DNA of 62,204 nt from NCBI RefSeq assembly GCF_913776295.1, contig NZ_CAJYOJ010000056.1:1-62204 (forward strand). The letters are read 5' to 3'. Below the pieces are notes generated by a model. That model had not been told where the DNA came from. It searched no databases and saw only the letters and a program-made list of their open reading frames with translations. How positions within the stretch are numbered: position 1 is the first letter of the stretch; every line of letters begins with the position of its first letter. Shown piece after piece: positions 35,323 to 43,409 of the stretch. A program made the position numbers and the translations under genes. The stretch is from an uncultured Pedobacter sp. (GTDB taxonomy: Bacteria > Bacteroidota > Bacteroidia > Sphingobacteriales > Sphingobacteriaceae).

Positions 35323-36099
35323 ATGGAAAATCTGGTTTTATATCAGGTTGCTGAAAGAATAGCAACGATAACAATCAACAGGCCTGAAAAAAGAAATGCA
35401 CTGAACCCTCAACTGGTTGCGGAATTAACCTCGGCATTTATAAGGGCATCAGAAGATGACCTTGTAAAAGTGGTCATATTAAATGCAAAAGGCGACGCGT
35501 TTAGTGCGGGTGCAGATTTAGCCTATCTTCAGCAATTACAGCACAATACATTTGAAGAAAATGTTGCTGATTCCAATCATCTAAAAAAACTGTTTACAAC
35601 TATTTACTACCTTCCAAAGGTGGTGATTGCCCAGGTAGAGGGACATGCTATTGCCGGTGGCTGTGGTTTGGCAACCATATGTGACATTATTTTTGCTACC
35701 CCTGAAAGTAATTTTGGCTATACAGAAGTGAAAATTGGCTTTGTACCTGCCATAGTTTCCTGTTTTTTAAAGCAGAAGGTAAGCGAGTCCATTGCTAAAG
35801 AAATTTTACTCACCGGAAAAACTTTCTCTGCCGAGCAGGCATTAAAATATAATTTGATAAATTTTGTAACAAATTCATCCGAGATTCATCAAAAAACAAG
35901 AGAATTTGCACTAAGTTTGTGCACGGAGAGTTCGGGCAATTCATTAATGATTACCAAACAGCTGATCACCCAAACTGTTAATCTGCATTTAGAAAAGAGT
36001 TTGGAAACCGCCGTACATATTAATGCGAGAGTAAGAGAAAGTGATGATTTTAAGAGAGGAGTTTCCTTATTTTTAAAAAAAGAAAAAATTAATTGGTAA
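35323..36099 (+). CDS. Enoyl-CoA hydratase/isomerase family protein
   Basis: A 258-aa crotonase-fold enzyme. The oxyanion-hole segments DAFSAGADLAYL and EGHAIAGGCGLATICD are clear. The usual GGTQRL catalytic segment is replaced by IGFVPAIVSCFL, so one of the two classical hydratase glutamates may be missing and the reaction could differ (for example isomerase or methylglutaconyl-CoA hydratase). It begins one base after comEC stops and is cotranscribed with it. Confidence 0.85.
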   Translation: MENLVLYQVAERIATITINRPEKRNALNPQLVAELTSAFIRASEDDLVKVVILNAKGDAFSAGADLAYLQQLQHNTFEENVADSNHLKKLFTTIYYLPKVVIAQVEGHAIAGGCGLATICDIIFATPESNFGYTEVKIGFVPAIVSCFLKQKVSESIAKEILLTGKTFSAEQALKYNLINFVTNSSEIHQKTREFALSLCTESSGNSLMITKQLITQTVNLHLEKSLETAVHINARVRESDDFKRGVSLFLKKEKINW

Positions 36100-36121
36100 A
36101 TAACTTAACAACAATAAAAAC

Positions 36122-36769
36122 ATGTTCAAATCAATCAAAACCAGCATTGTAGCTTTAATCTTAGTGAGTACAGCTATAATTGCCCATGCACAAAAAAAAG
36201 TTGCCGAAGGTACTTTGGTGTTTGCAGTAACTGCAAATGGTACAACAACTGACGTTAAAACTAAATTTAATGGCAGCTTAACCAAAATAGAAATTGAAAA
36301 TGGCCCTGCCCTAGTTAATATCATTTCGAATACTGCGGATAAAACAGGATTATTATTGATTGATGTTCCGGTAGCTCAAAAACAGTTTGCAGTAAAGGTG
36401 AGCAAAGCTGAAACAGAAGCACAGGAAGCCTTGATGCCAAAATACTCTGACTATAAAGCCACTGGCGAAAAACAGACAATCGGAGGATTTAGCGCAGAAA
36501 AATATACCTATAAAGACGATAAGGGCGGAGCGCACGAATTATGGGCTACAAAAGACGTTGAAATTCCAGCAATTACAACTGGTGGGCTCTTCAAAGGCTT
36601 GGGTGCACTTCCGGTTAAATATTCGGCATTAATCAACGGTGTAAATTCGGACCTGGTTTTAAAATCTCTTTCTGAAGCCAAAGTAGGTGCTATTAACACC
36701 GAGGTTCCTGCCGGTTACGAAGTAGTAACGATGGAAGATTTGAAAGCCATGCAAGGTGGTGGTGAATAA
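36122..36769 (+). CDS. Secreted protein of unknown function (DUF4412-like)
   Basis: A 215-aa exported protein: signal peptide to HAQ (residues 1-23), then repeated beta strands, EGTLVFAVTANGTTTDVKTKF, and a pattern of two similar halves. The segment GFSAEKYTYKDDKGGAHELWATKDVEIPAI resembles DUF4412-type proteins of Bacteroidota, whose function is unknown; the assignment is tentative. It follows the crotonase gene by 22 bp and precedes a terminator. Confidence 0.68.
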   Translation: MFKSIKTSIVALILVSTAIIAHAQKKVAEGTLVFAVTANGTTTDVKTKFNGSLTKIEIENGPALVNIISNTADKTGLLLIDVPVAQKQFAVKVSKAETEAQEALMPKYSDYKATGEKQTIGGFSAEKYTYKDDKGGAHELWATKDVEIPAITTGGLFKGLGALPVKYSALINGVNSDLVLKSLSEAKVGAINTEVPAGYEVVTMEDLKAMQGGGE

Positions 36770-36793
36770 TTAGCCAATTCAAGGTAAATTACA

Positions 36794-36849
36794 GCTTTTT
36801 AACCGCAGGCTTTTTATTTAAATTAGCCCGAAAGTTAAAAAGCTTTTTT
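36794..36849 (+). terminator. Terminator-like inverted repeat
   Basis: GCTTTTTAAC (36794-36803) and GTTAAAAAGC (36834-36843) are perfect inverted repeats with a 30-base loop, followed by TTTTTT. It lies between the secreted protein and DPP IV genes. The long loop makes it less certain than the others. Confidence 0.6.
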
Positions 36850-36866
36850 ATGTCCAAAAATTATAT

Positions 36867-39035
36867 ATGATTAAAAGATTATTATTCAGATTATCAATTG
36901 CTTGTATAGCATTTTGTTCTCTAATTGATGCAAAAGCTCAAAATATCAACTGGGCAAAAGACGGTAATTCTTACTATCAGATTGCAAATGGAGAAATTAT
37001 TTCGGTTGCCCTCCCAAAAAACGATAAAAAAACAATTATATCCAGGGCGCTGTTAACACCTGCCGGACAAGCTAATGCTATTGCTGTAAGGAGTTTTCAA
37101 CTGTCTGATGATGGTACAAAAGCACTGATTTACACCAACAGTAAAAAAGTTTGGCGTTACGATACCCGTGGTGATTATTGGCTTGCTGATTTAACCGCTA
37201 ACAAGATTACACAGATCGGAAAAGATAAACCGGCCTCATCGTTAATGTTTGCCAAATTATCGCCTGATGGAAGTAAGGTTGCTTATGTGAGCAAACACAA
37301 TTTATACGTAGAAAATATTGATGGTACTGAGACCAGGGCTTTAACTACGGATGGCACAGAACGAATGATTAACGGTACTTTTGATTGGGTTTATGAAGAA
37401 GAATTTGATTGCCGTGACGGTTTTAGATGGAGCCCGGATGGTAAATCTATTGCATATTGGCAATTGGATGCCACGAAGATCAAAAATTTCCTGATGATCA
37501 ACAATACCGATTCTATTTATCCATTTACCATTCCTGTTGAGTATCCAAAGGTGGGCGAAAATCCTTCCGCCTGCAAAGTCGGCGTAGTTGATATTGCAAC
37601 AGCCAAAACAAATTGGCTGAATGTTCCAGGGGATAATATCCAGCATTATATTCCACGTATGCAGTGGGTACCGAATAGCAACAATATCATTTTACAGCAG
37701 CTTAACCGTGAGCAGAATGAGAGCATTGTATTTATCTGTAATGCAGCCACAGGATCGGCGAAAGCTGTTTATACCGAAAAAGCCAAAGCCTGGATTGATG
37801 CGCAGGACGAATGGAAATGGTTAAATGACAATAAAGAATTTACAATTGTATCAGATAAAGATGGCTGGAACCACCTGTACAGGATTAGTTTGGATGGAAA
37901 GAAAGAAACCCTGGTTACAAAAGGCGACTATGATGTAATTGATGTAAAATTAATCGATGTAAAAAATAACCTGGTTTATTTTATGGCCTCACCAACAAAT
38001 GCAACTCAGAAGTATCTTTTTAAAACCAAATTAGATGGCAAAGGTAAGCTGGAACAGGTTACGCCATCTGTTCTGCCGGGCACACACAATTATGATATTT
38101 CACCTAATGCTGCTTTTGCACGCCATTCATATAACAGTTCGGTTGTTAGATATATTACCGAGTGGATGAACTTTACCAGCGGGAATCCATTTACAATGGA
38201 TGGAAGCATCACAACGCAACTGGCTAAACAACCGGCAAAGAAAAACAAAGTTGAGTTTTTTAAAGTAACTACCGAAGATGGGATTGAAATGGATGGTTGG
38301 ATGAAAAAGCCTGATAATTTTAATCCGGATAAGAAATATCCTGTGGTATTTTATGTTTATGGCGAGCCTGCAGGCGCAACAGCTTTGGATGTTGACGGCG
38401 CAGGCACAAATCATTTATATGATGGCGATATGGCTAAAGATGGTTATATTTATATTTCAATGGATAATAGAGGCGCTCCCGTTCCTAAAGGACGTACCTG
38501 GCGTAAAAGCATTTATAAAAATATTGGGGTAATCAATGTACACGATCAAGCGATGGCCGCTAAAAAATTATTGGCCACCCATGCTTATATGGATAAAGAC
38601 CGTGTGGCTGTTTGGGGCTGGAGCGGAGGCGGTTCTTCTACCTTAAACCTGATGTTCCAATATCCTGAAATTTATAAAACAGGTATTGCTATTGCAGCGG
38701 TTGGTAATCAGCTCACTTATGATAATGTTTATCAGGAACGATATATGGGTACACCTTTTCCAAGCAAGGAGGCCTATATTAAAGGTTCGCCGGTTACGCA
38801 CGCTAAAAATTTAAAAGGTAATCTGTTATATATCCATGGTACGGGCGACGATAATGTGCATTACCAAAATGCCGAAATGCTGATTAATGAATTAGTTAAA
38901 AACGGAAAGGTTTTTCAATTGATGAGTTATCCAAACCGAACCCATAGCATTTCCGAAGGTGAAGGAACCAGTAAACATTTATCTTTAACTTATACTAAGT
39001 TTTTAAAAGAAAATTGCCCTCCGGGAGCAAGATAA
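36867..39035 (+). CDS. S9 family dipeptidyl peptidase IV
   Basis: A 722-aa secreted or periplasmic prolyl dipeptidyl peptidase. After a signal peptide (ending DAKAQ) comes an eight-bladed beta-propeller (about 40-480) with the DPP IV marker EEFDCRDGFRWSPDG, where the two Glu bind the substrate N-terminus; then an alpha/beta hydrolase domain with nucleophile in WGWSGGGSSTLN, catalytic Asp in HGTGDDNVHYQN and His in NRTHSISEGEGTSKH. Likely takes part in peptide digestion. Confidence 0.95.
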   Translation: MIKRLLFRLSIACIAFCSLIDAKAQNINWAKDGNSYYQIANGEIISVALPKNDKKTIISRALLTPAGQANAIAVRSFQLSDDGTKALIYTNSKKVWRYDTRGDYWLADLTANKITQIGKDKPASSLMFAKLSPDGSKVAYVSKHNLYVENIDGTETRALTTDGTERMINGTFDWVYEEEFDCRDGFRWSPDGKSIAYWQLDATKIKNFLMINNTDSIYPFTIPVEYPKVGENPSACKVGVVDIATAKTNWLNVPGDNIQHYIPRMQWVPNSNNIILQQLNREQNESIVFICNAATGSAKAVYTEKAKAWIDAQDEWKWLNDNKEFTIVSDKDGWNHLYRISLDGKKETLVTKGDYDVIDVKLIDVKNNLVYFMASPTNATQKYLFKTKLDGKGKLEQVTPSVLPGTHNYDISPNAAFARHSYNSSVVRYITEWMNFTSGNPFTMDGSITTQLAKQPAKKNKVEFFKVTTEDGIEMDGWMKKPDNFNPDKKYPVVFYVYGEPAGATALDVDGAGTNHLYDGDMAKDGYIYISMDNRGAPVPKGRTWRKSIYKNIGVINVHDQAMAAKKLLATHAYMDKDRVAVWGWSGGGSSTLNLMFQYPEIYKTGIAIAAVGNQLTYDNVYQERYMGTPFPSKEAYIKGSPVTHAKNLKGNLLYIHGTGDDNVHYQNAEMLINELVKNGKVFQLMSYPNRTHSISEGEGTSKHLSLTYTKFLKENCPPGAR

Positions 39036-39044
39036 CCAAATTTC

Positions 39045-39070
39045 AAAGCAGCTTTAGGGCTGCTTTTTTT
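39045..39070. terminator. Terminator shared by DPP IV and DUF3307 genes
   Basis: AAAGCAGC (39045-39052) pairs with GCTGCTTT (39059-39066) around a six-base loop, followed by a T-run. The DUF3307 stop codon overlaps its end, so it ends the DPP IV transcript. Confidence 0.82.
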
Positions 39071-39779
39071 ATGCAATAAACCTTTGAATCAGCATGGCGG
39101 TTAAAATGGCGATACCAAAGCTTAACAAAGTTCCAATCAGTACATATTCGGTTAGTTTAAGATCGTGTTTTTCTTTTAAATCACCGAACCGGAATATGGA
39201 TTTCGCTGCAAGTAAAAAACCAACGGCCTCAAAATGATTGGTAAGAATAAACAGAAAAATCAATGTCCTTTCCAATATCCCGATGTATTTACCTGCATTC
39301 TCCAATGATTTTGGGCTGTCAGGCTGATTATCCGGAATCCATTTGGCAATAATCACTTTCATGATAATCGATGTAGGCAGGGTTAAAAACAAAGCACCTG
39401 AAAGGAGTACCCAGATATGCTGATCATTAAATAAGCCAATATTCAAACTTCCTTTGTAGAAAAGATGCCATACCGCCACAATTGAGCTAAAATGCAAAAC
39501 CTGATCAACAAAAAACAGTATCCGGGCATTTTTATGGGTTTGAAAGATGGATTTTAATGCATCAATAATCAAATGGATTACCCCTATCGTTAATGCCGTT
39601 TTCCAAACATTAAAACTTAAAAAAACAACAAATATCAAAGCTACATGTATCACCACATGTAAATAGAGCCTGCTTGATTTTAATTTTTTTCTTTCCTTAT
39701 CTTTTACCCAGGCATCTGGCTGTAAAAAGAAATCTCCGATCAAATGGGCAAGAATAAGTTTGATTAAATAGATATCCAT
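39069..39779 (-). CDS. DUF3307 polytopic membrane protein
   Basis: A 236-aa inner-membrane protein with about six hydrophobic helices. The N-terminal half holds four His/Asp pairs one helical turn apart: H12-x3-D16 (AHLIGDFF), H41-x3-H45, H69-x3-D73 (HLIID) and D92-x3-H96 (DQVLH). This pattern suggests a metal site inside the membrane, as in metal-dependent membrane hydrolases, but no enzyme activity is established for DUF3307. The C-terminal half carries the conserved GKYIGILERTLIF and AAKSIFRFGDLKE. Its start overlaps the satD stop by one base. Confidence 0.88.
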   Translation of the reverse strand: MDIYLIKLILAHLIGDFFLQPDAWVKDKERKKLKSSRLYLHVVIHVALIFVVFLSFNVWKTALTIGVIHLIIDALKSIFQTHKNARILFFVDQVLHFSSIVAVWHLFYKGSLNIGLFNDQHIWVLLSGALFLTLPTSIIMKVIIAKWIPDNQPDSPKSLENAGKYIGILERTLIFLFILTNHFEAVGFLLAAKSIFRFGDLKEKHDLKLTEYVLIGTLLSFGIAILTAMLIQRFIA

Positions 39780-40390
39780 TATTTTAAAATCATTTGTTTC
39801 AGTTTTTTACGGTAAATCCTGTCCATTTCCATAATTTCGGTGTAATGCGCCCTTTTTAATGCCTCACTTACAGACGATTGTGTTCGGCCTGAGATAGCTG
39901 CCAGTTCACTCTGTAACAAATCATTATTTTCCAATGCCAGTTTTACCATTTCGGCAGCTACAACGCCCCAGCTATCCATCGCAATCAGCGATAACTTGAT
40001 TAAAACGTTAATTTCTTCGTCAAAATCAATAGAATCTGTTTTAACCGCCAAATTGACTTTGGCCTGTTTTAAACTGTCAAATGCCGCTCCGGAATACACA
40101 AAAGCGTCGCCACTGGATTCTGAAAGTTTTTTACGCTTATTTTTTAGTGTCCCGATTCCAATTCCCATCCTTACGTCTGCAGGTTTATTTACCTTAATAC
40201 ACGCTTTTAAATAGGCTGCGGTTCTGATGGCATTTTCTGGTTCTATTTCCAATTGAAAACTATCCCCGCGATAAATTTCCCATTTACTACTATGATCAGA
40301 AACAACTTTTAAGGCCGTCTTTAGGTCTGATAACCAGCTATCTTTAATCTTCCTGGAGCCTATAATATCACCTGTTATAATACAAATCAT
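39779..40390 (-). CDS. SatD family protein with C-terminal helix-turn-helix
   Basis: A 203-aa soluble protein of the SatD family (named from the acid-tolerance sat operon of Streptococcus mutans; biochemical function unknown). The N-terminal domain shows TGDIIGS (Asp8), YRGDSFQLEI (Asp43), VRMGIGIG (residues 73-80) and SGDAFVYSGAAFD (94-105), in the order of the metal-binding and core motifs of class III nucleotidyl cyclases. Residues 160-181 (QSELAAISGRTQSSVSEALKRA) form a helix-turn-helix. It overlaps DUF3307 by one base and has three palindromic sites upstream. Confidence 0.87.
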   Translation of the reverse strand: MICIITGDIIGSRKIKDSWLSDLKTALKVVSDHSSKWEIYRGDSFQLEIEPENAIRTAAYLKACIKVNKPADVRMGIGIGTLKNKRKKLSESSGDAFVYSGAAFDSLKQAKVNLAVKTDSIDFDEEINVLIKLSLIAMDSWGVVAAEMVKLALENNDLLQSELAAISGRTQSSVSEALKRAHYTEIMEMDRIYRKKLKQMILK

Positions 40391-40426
40391 CTTACAATAT
40401 CGAATTTATTATTTACATTTTAAAAT

Positions 40427-40450
40427 AATATCGGCTAATTAGCCGATATT
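40427..40450. promoter_or_regulatory. Operator-like palindrome, site 1
   Basis: Perfect 24-bp palindrome with arms AATATCGGCTAA and TTAGCCGATATT. It starts 37 bp upstream of the satD start codon. Its TATCGG core begins at 40429, exactly 28 bp before the same core in site 2. Confidence 0.85.
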
Positions 40451-40456
40451 TCTATT

Positions 40457-40476
40457 TATCGGGTATTTAGCCGATA
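40457..40476. promoter_or_regulatory. Operator-like palindrome, site 2
   Basis: TATCGGGTATTTAGCCGATA, an imperfect 20-bp palindrome identical in sequence to site 3 and with two changes from site 1. It lies eight bases from each neighbouring site. Confidence 0.85.
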
Positions 40477-40484
40477 TTTTAAAT

Positions 40485-40504
40485 TATCGGGTATTTAGCC
40501 GATA
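40485..40504. promoter_or_regulatory. Operator-like palindrome, site 3
   Basis: Identical 20-mer to site 2, placed 28 bp further on and 40 bp upstream of the ATG of the ligase-associated exonuclease. The three sites thus fill the space between satD and the divergent DNA-repair module. Confidence 0.85.
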
Positions 40505-40544
40505 ATCATCTAAAACTAATCATTAATTTTATTGTTTAATAGCT

Positions 40545-41573
40545 ATGGCATTAATAGAATTTACGAAAAGAGGGATCTACTGTAAACAGGGCAATTTTTA
40601 TGTAGACCCCTGGTGGCCTGTAGATTATGCCGTAACTACACACGGGCACAGTGATCATGTGCGCTTCGGAAATAAATATTACCTCTGCCATACGTTAACC
40701 AAACCCATCATCAAACGCAGGATCAGTGAAGATTTAAATGTAGAAACACTCGAGTATGGAGAAAGCATTACCCGTAATGGCGTTAACATTTCTTTTTTTC
40801 CCGCCGGACATATTATTGGCTCTGCACAGGTACGTTTGGAATACAAAGGCGAAATTTGCGTCATCTCTGGTGATTATAAGATTGAAGATGATGGCATCAC
40901 CACACCATTTGAACCTGTAAAGTGCCATTCTTTTGTTTCTGAAAGCACTTTTGGCCTGCCGGTTTACAAATGGCAAAAGCAGGAAATTGTTTTCAAAGGA
41001 ATCAAGAACTGGGTTAACGATAACATCAATCAACAGAAAACAAGCGTACTAATTGCCTATAGCTTGGGCAAAGCCCAGCGTTTGATTAAAAACCTGGCTG
41101 GCGACACCCCTATTTACGTACATAACAGCATTGCCAACCTTAATGAGGTGATTATAGAGGCTGGTGTACATCTTCCGAAAACCATTAGAATTACACCCGA
41201 AACCACAAAAGATGAGTTACAGAAAGGAATTGTAATTGTACCACCAGCGATGCGAGATAGCCGATGGATCAAAAATTTATCACATCCGGTTACCGGCATA
41301 TGCTCTGGCTGGATGCAGGTAAGGGCGCATCGCCGCTGGCAAAGTGCTGATGCCGGTTTTGCCCTGAGTGACCATGCAGACTGGCCAGGTTTAATGGAGG
41401 CCATTACCGCAACAGGTGCCGAAAAAGTATATGTTACCCATGGTTTTACAGCTGCCTTTAGCCGCTTTTTAAATGATGAAGGAATAGAGGCTGCAGAAGT
41501 TTTAACCAGGTTTGGCCAGGAAGATGACGAAGAAAACAAAGTTGATTTAGCCGAGCAAAACGAAAATAAATAG
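40545..41573 (+). CDS. Ligase-associated DNA exonuclease (metallo-beta-lactamase fold)
   Basis: A 342-aa MBL-fold nuclease of the beta-CASP/COG1236 type. The metal-binding motif is THGHSDHV (His33, His35, Asp37, His38), with GHIIGSAQV and SGDYK following and a terminal FALSDHADW and VTHGF. It is the first of four genes of the bacterial ligase-associated DNA damage response module (exonuclease, ligase, Lhr helicase, PdeM), with the ligase starting three bases after its stop. It probably trims broken DNA ends. Confidence 0.93.
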   Translation: MALIEFTKRGIYCKQGNFYVDPWWPVDYAVTTHGHSDHVRFGNKYYLCHTLTKPIIKRRISEDLNVETLEYGESITRNGVNISFFPAGHIIGSAQVRLEYKGEICVISGDYKIEDDGITTPFEPVKCHSFVSESTFGLPVYKWQKQEIVFKGIKNWVNDNINQQKTSVLIAYSLGKAQRLIKNLAGDTPIYVHNSIANLNEVIIEAGVHLPKTIRITPETTKDELQKGIVIVPPAMRDSRWIKNLSHPVTGICSGWMQVRAHRRWQSADAGFALSDHADWPGLMEAITATGAEKVYVTHGFTAAFSRFLNDEGIEAAEVLTRFGQEDDEENKVDLAEQNENK

Positions 41574-41575
41574 CC

Positions 41576-43165
41576 ATGAAACGTTTTGCAAAACTCATCC
41601 AGCAGCTCGAACTGAGCAATAAAACCAACGATAAAATCGCGGCCCTTGTTGATTATTTTAACTATGCCGACGATAAAGATAAAGTATGGGTAATTGCGTT
41701 ATTTACAGGCAAAAAACCTAAAAGACCAATTAAATCAGCCTTATTAAAATATTGGGCCATAGAAATTACCCAAACACCAGAATGGTTATTCGCCGAAAGT
41801 TATGCCAATGTGGGCGATCTAAGTGAAACCATTGCTTTGCTATTGCCCCCTGCCGAAAATACATCAGATTTTCAATTGCATAAATGGATTGAAGATTTGC
41901 ACGATTTAGAAGGTAAAGACGATGAAACCAAAAAAGATTTCATTTTAAATGCCTGGAACAAACTCGAAACACAGGAACGTTTTATCTTTAACAAGCTGAT
42001 TTCAGGTAATTTCAGGATTGGTGTTTCCAACAAAATGCTGGTGAATGCTTTGGCCAAACAAAGCAGTTTAGATAGTGCCCAGATTATGCACAGTATCATG
42101 GGAAAATGGAATCCATATGAAATTACTTTTCACGAACTGATCAATGGCATCCATGTCAATACCGATAACTCCTGGCCTTACCCCTTTTGCCTGGCCTATG
42201 CTTTAGAGCAAGAGCCAGAAAAACTGGGTGATATTGCTGAATGGCAGGCTGAATGGAAATGGGATGGGATCCGCGGACAGATTGTTAAGCGCAACGGAGA
42301 ACTTTTTATCTGGAGCCGTGGTGAGGAGCTGGTTACCGAACAGTTTCCCGAATTACATTTTATGATCGATGTTTTGCCTGATGGTGTGGTTTTAGATGGC
42401 GAAATACTGGCGGTGCAAGATAAACAGGTTCTGTCATTCAGCACATTGCAACAACGTTTAAACCGCAAAACGATTAGCAAAAAACAACTGGACGATGCAC
42501 CCATAGTTTTTTTTGTTTACGATATTTTAGAATATGAAGCCCAGGATTTCAGAGAAGAACCTTTGAGTATAAGGCGTCACACACTAGAGCAGTTGATAGG
42601 CGATTTGGACGAAAGTCCGGTGATGATATCTCCCATAATCAATTGCAGCTCGTGGGAGGAGTTGGCAGATTTAAGACAAACCTCGCGTTCCATTAACAGT
42701 GAGGGTATTATGCTTAAAAAACTAAGTTCCCACTATCATAGCGGAAGAAAGCGTGGTGATTGGTGGAAATGGAAAATTAATCCCTATACGGTTGATGCAG
42801 TAATGATATACGCCCAAAAAGGAAGTGGCAGAAGGGCCAATTTCTTTACCGATTATACCTTTGCCGTTCGCGATGGTGAAAATTTAGTCACGATTGCCAA
42901 AGCCTATTCTGGCTTAACTGATAAGGAAATTAAAGAAGTAAATGCTTTTGTAAACCGTAATGCGATTGAAAAATTCGGTCCGGTACGTACCGTAAAACCT
43001 GAACTGGTTTTTGAAATTGCCTTTGAAGGAATTGCAGAAAGCAAACGCCACAAGGCAGGTTTAGCTTTACGTTTTCCACGTATATTGCGGTGGCGAAAAG
43101 ATAAAAAAGCTGATGAAATTAATACTTTGGAGGACTTGAGGCAGCTATTGCAATCTACCTTATAG
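41576..43165 (+). CDS. ATP-dependent DNA ligase (LigB/LigC-like)
   Basis: A 529-aa ATP-dependent ligase. The nucleotidyl-lysine motif is KWDG (Lys228) in AEWKWDGIRG; motif III is in VVLDGEILAV, motif IV in SEGIMLKKL, and motif V in GDWWKWK. An N-terminal helical DNA-binding domain precedes, and an OB fold follows (DAVMIYAQKGSGRRANFFTDYTFAV). It overlaps functionally with the other module members and is expected to seal breaks in DNA repair. Confidence 0.94.
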   Translation: MKRFAKLIQQLELSNKTNDKIAALVDYFNYADDKDKVWVIALFTGKKPKRPIKSALLKYWAIEITQTPEWLFAESYANVGDLSETIALLLPPAENTSDFQLHKWIEDLHDLEGKDDETKKDFILNAWNKLETQERFIFNKLISGNFRIGVSNKMLVNALAKQSSLDSAQIMHSIMGKWNPYEITFHELINGIHVNTDNSWPYPFCLAYALEQEPEKLGDIAEWQAEWKWDGIRGQIVKRNGELFIWSRGEELVTEQFPELHFMIDVLPDGVVLDGEILAVQDKQVLSFSTLQQRLNRKTISKKQLDDAPIVFFVYDILEYEAQDFREEPLSIRRHTLEQLIGDLDESPVMISPIINCSSWEELADLRQTSRSINSEGIMLKKLSSHYHSGRKRGDWWKWKINPYTVDAVMIYAQKGSGRRANFFTDYTFAVRDGENLVTIAKAYSGLTDKEIKEVNAFVNRNAIEKFGPVRTVKPELVFEIAFEGIAESKRHKAGLALRFPRILRWRKDKKADEINTLEDLRQLLQSTL

Positions 43166-43235
43166 AGTGCCATGGCCTGTGTCCCCGCAGACCGAAGCAA
43201 AGATTTAGTTTGAACGAATTGCCCAACGTTTTTTA

Positions 43236-43322
43236 AACCCGACAGAAGCGGCACCCTTTTTTGTTAGATATCATTCACATTACAACAAAAAATCACAAAA
43301 AAGGTAAAGCGTATGGCGGGGC
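43236..43322. repeat. Palindromic intergenic element inside the repair module
   Basis: An imperfect inverted repeat: AACCCGACAGAAGCGG on the left and GCGTATGGCGGGG on the right, with perfect inner arms CCTTTTTTGT (43255-43264) and ACAAAAAAGG (43295-43304). It is GC-richer than its surroundings and separates the ligase gene from the Lhr helicase gene, in an otherwise tightly packed module. It could act as a terminator or be a mobile palindromic repeat of the kind common in Bacteroidota. Confidence 0.55.
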
Positions 43323-43409
43323 TGCTGTAACCGAAGCATTACTGTAATTGCTTTTCAAAAAAACTATAAACATATCAATATAAAATATAATTAGGAAAAG
43401 ACAAAAAGA

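Noticed and set aside
40427..40504. Three repeats at regular spacing as a mini CRISPR array
   Set aside because: Units are 20-24-bp palindromes with eight-base spacers, too short for CRISPR, and no cas gene is near; operators fit better.
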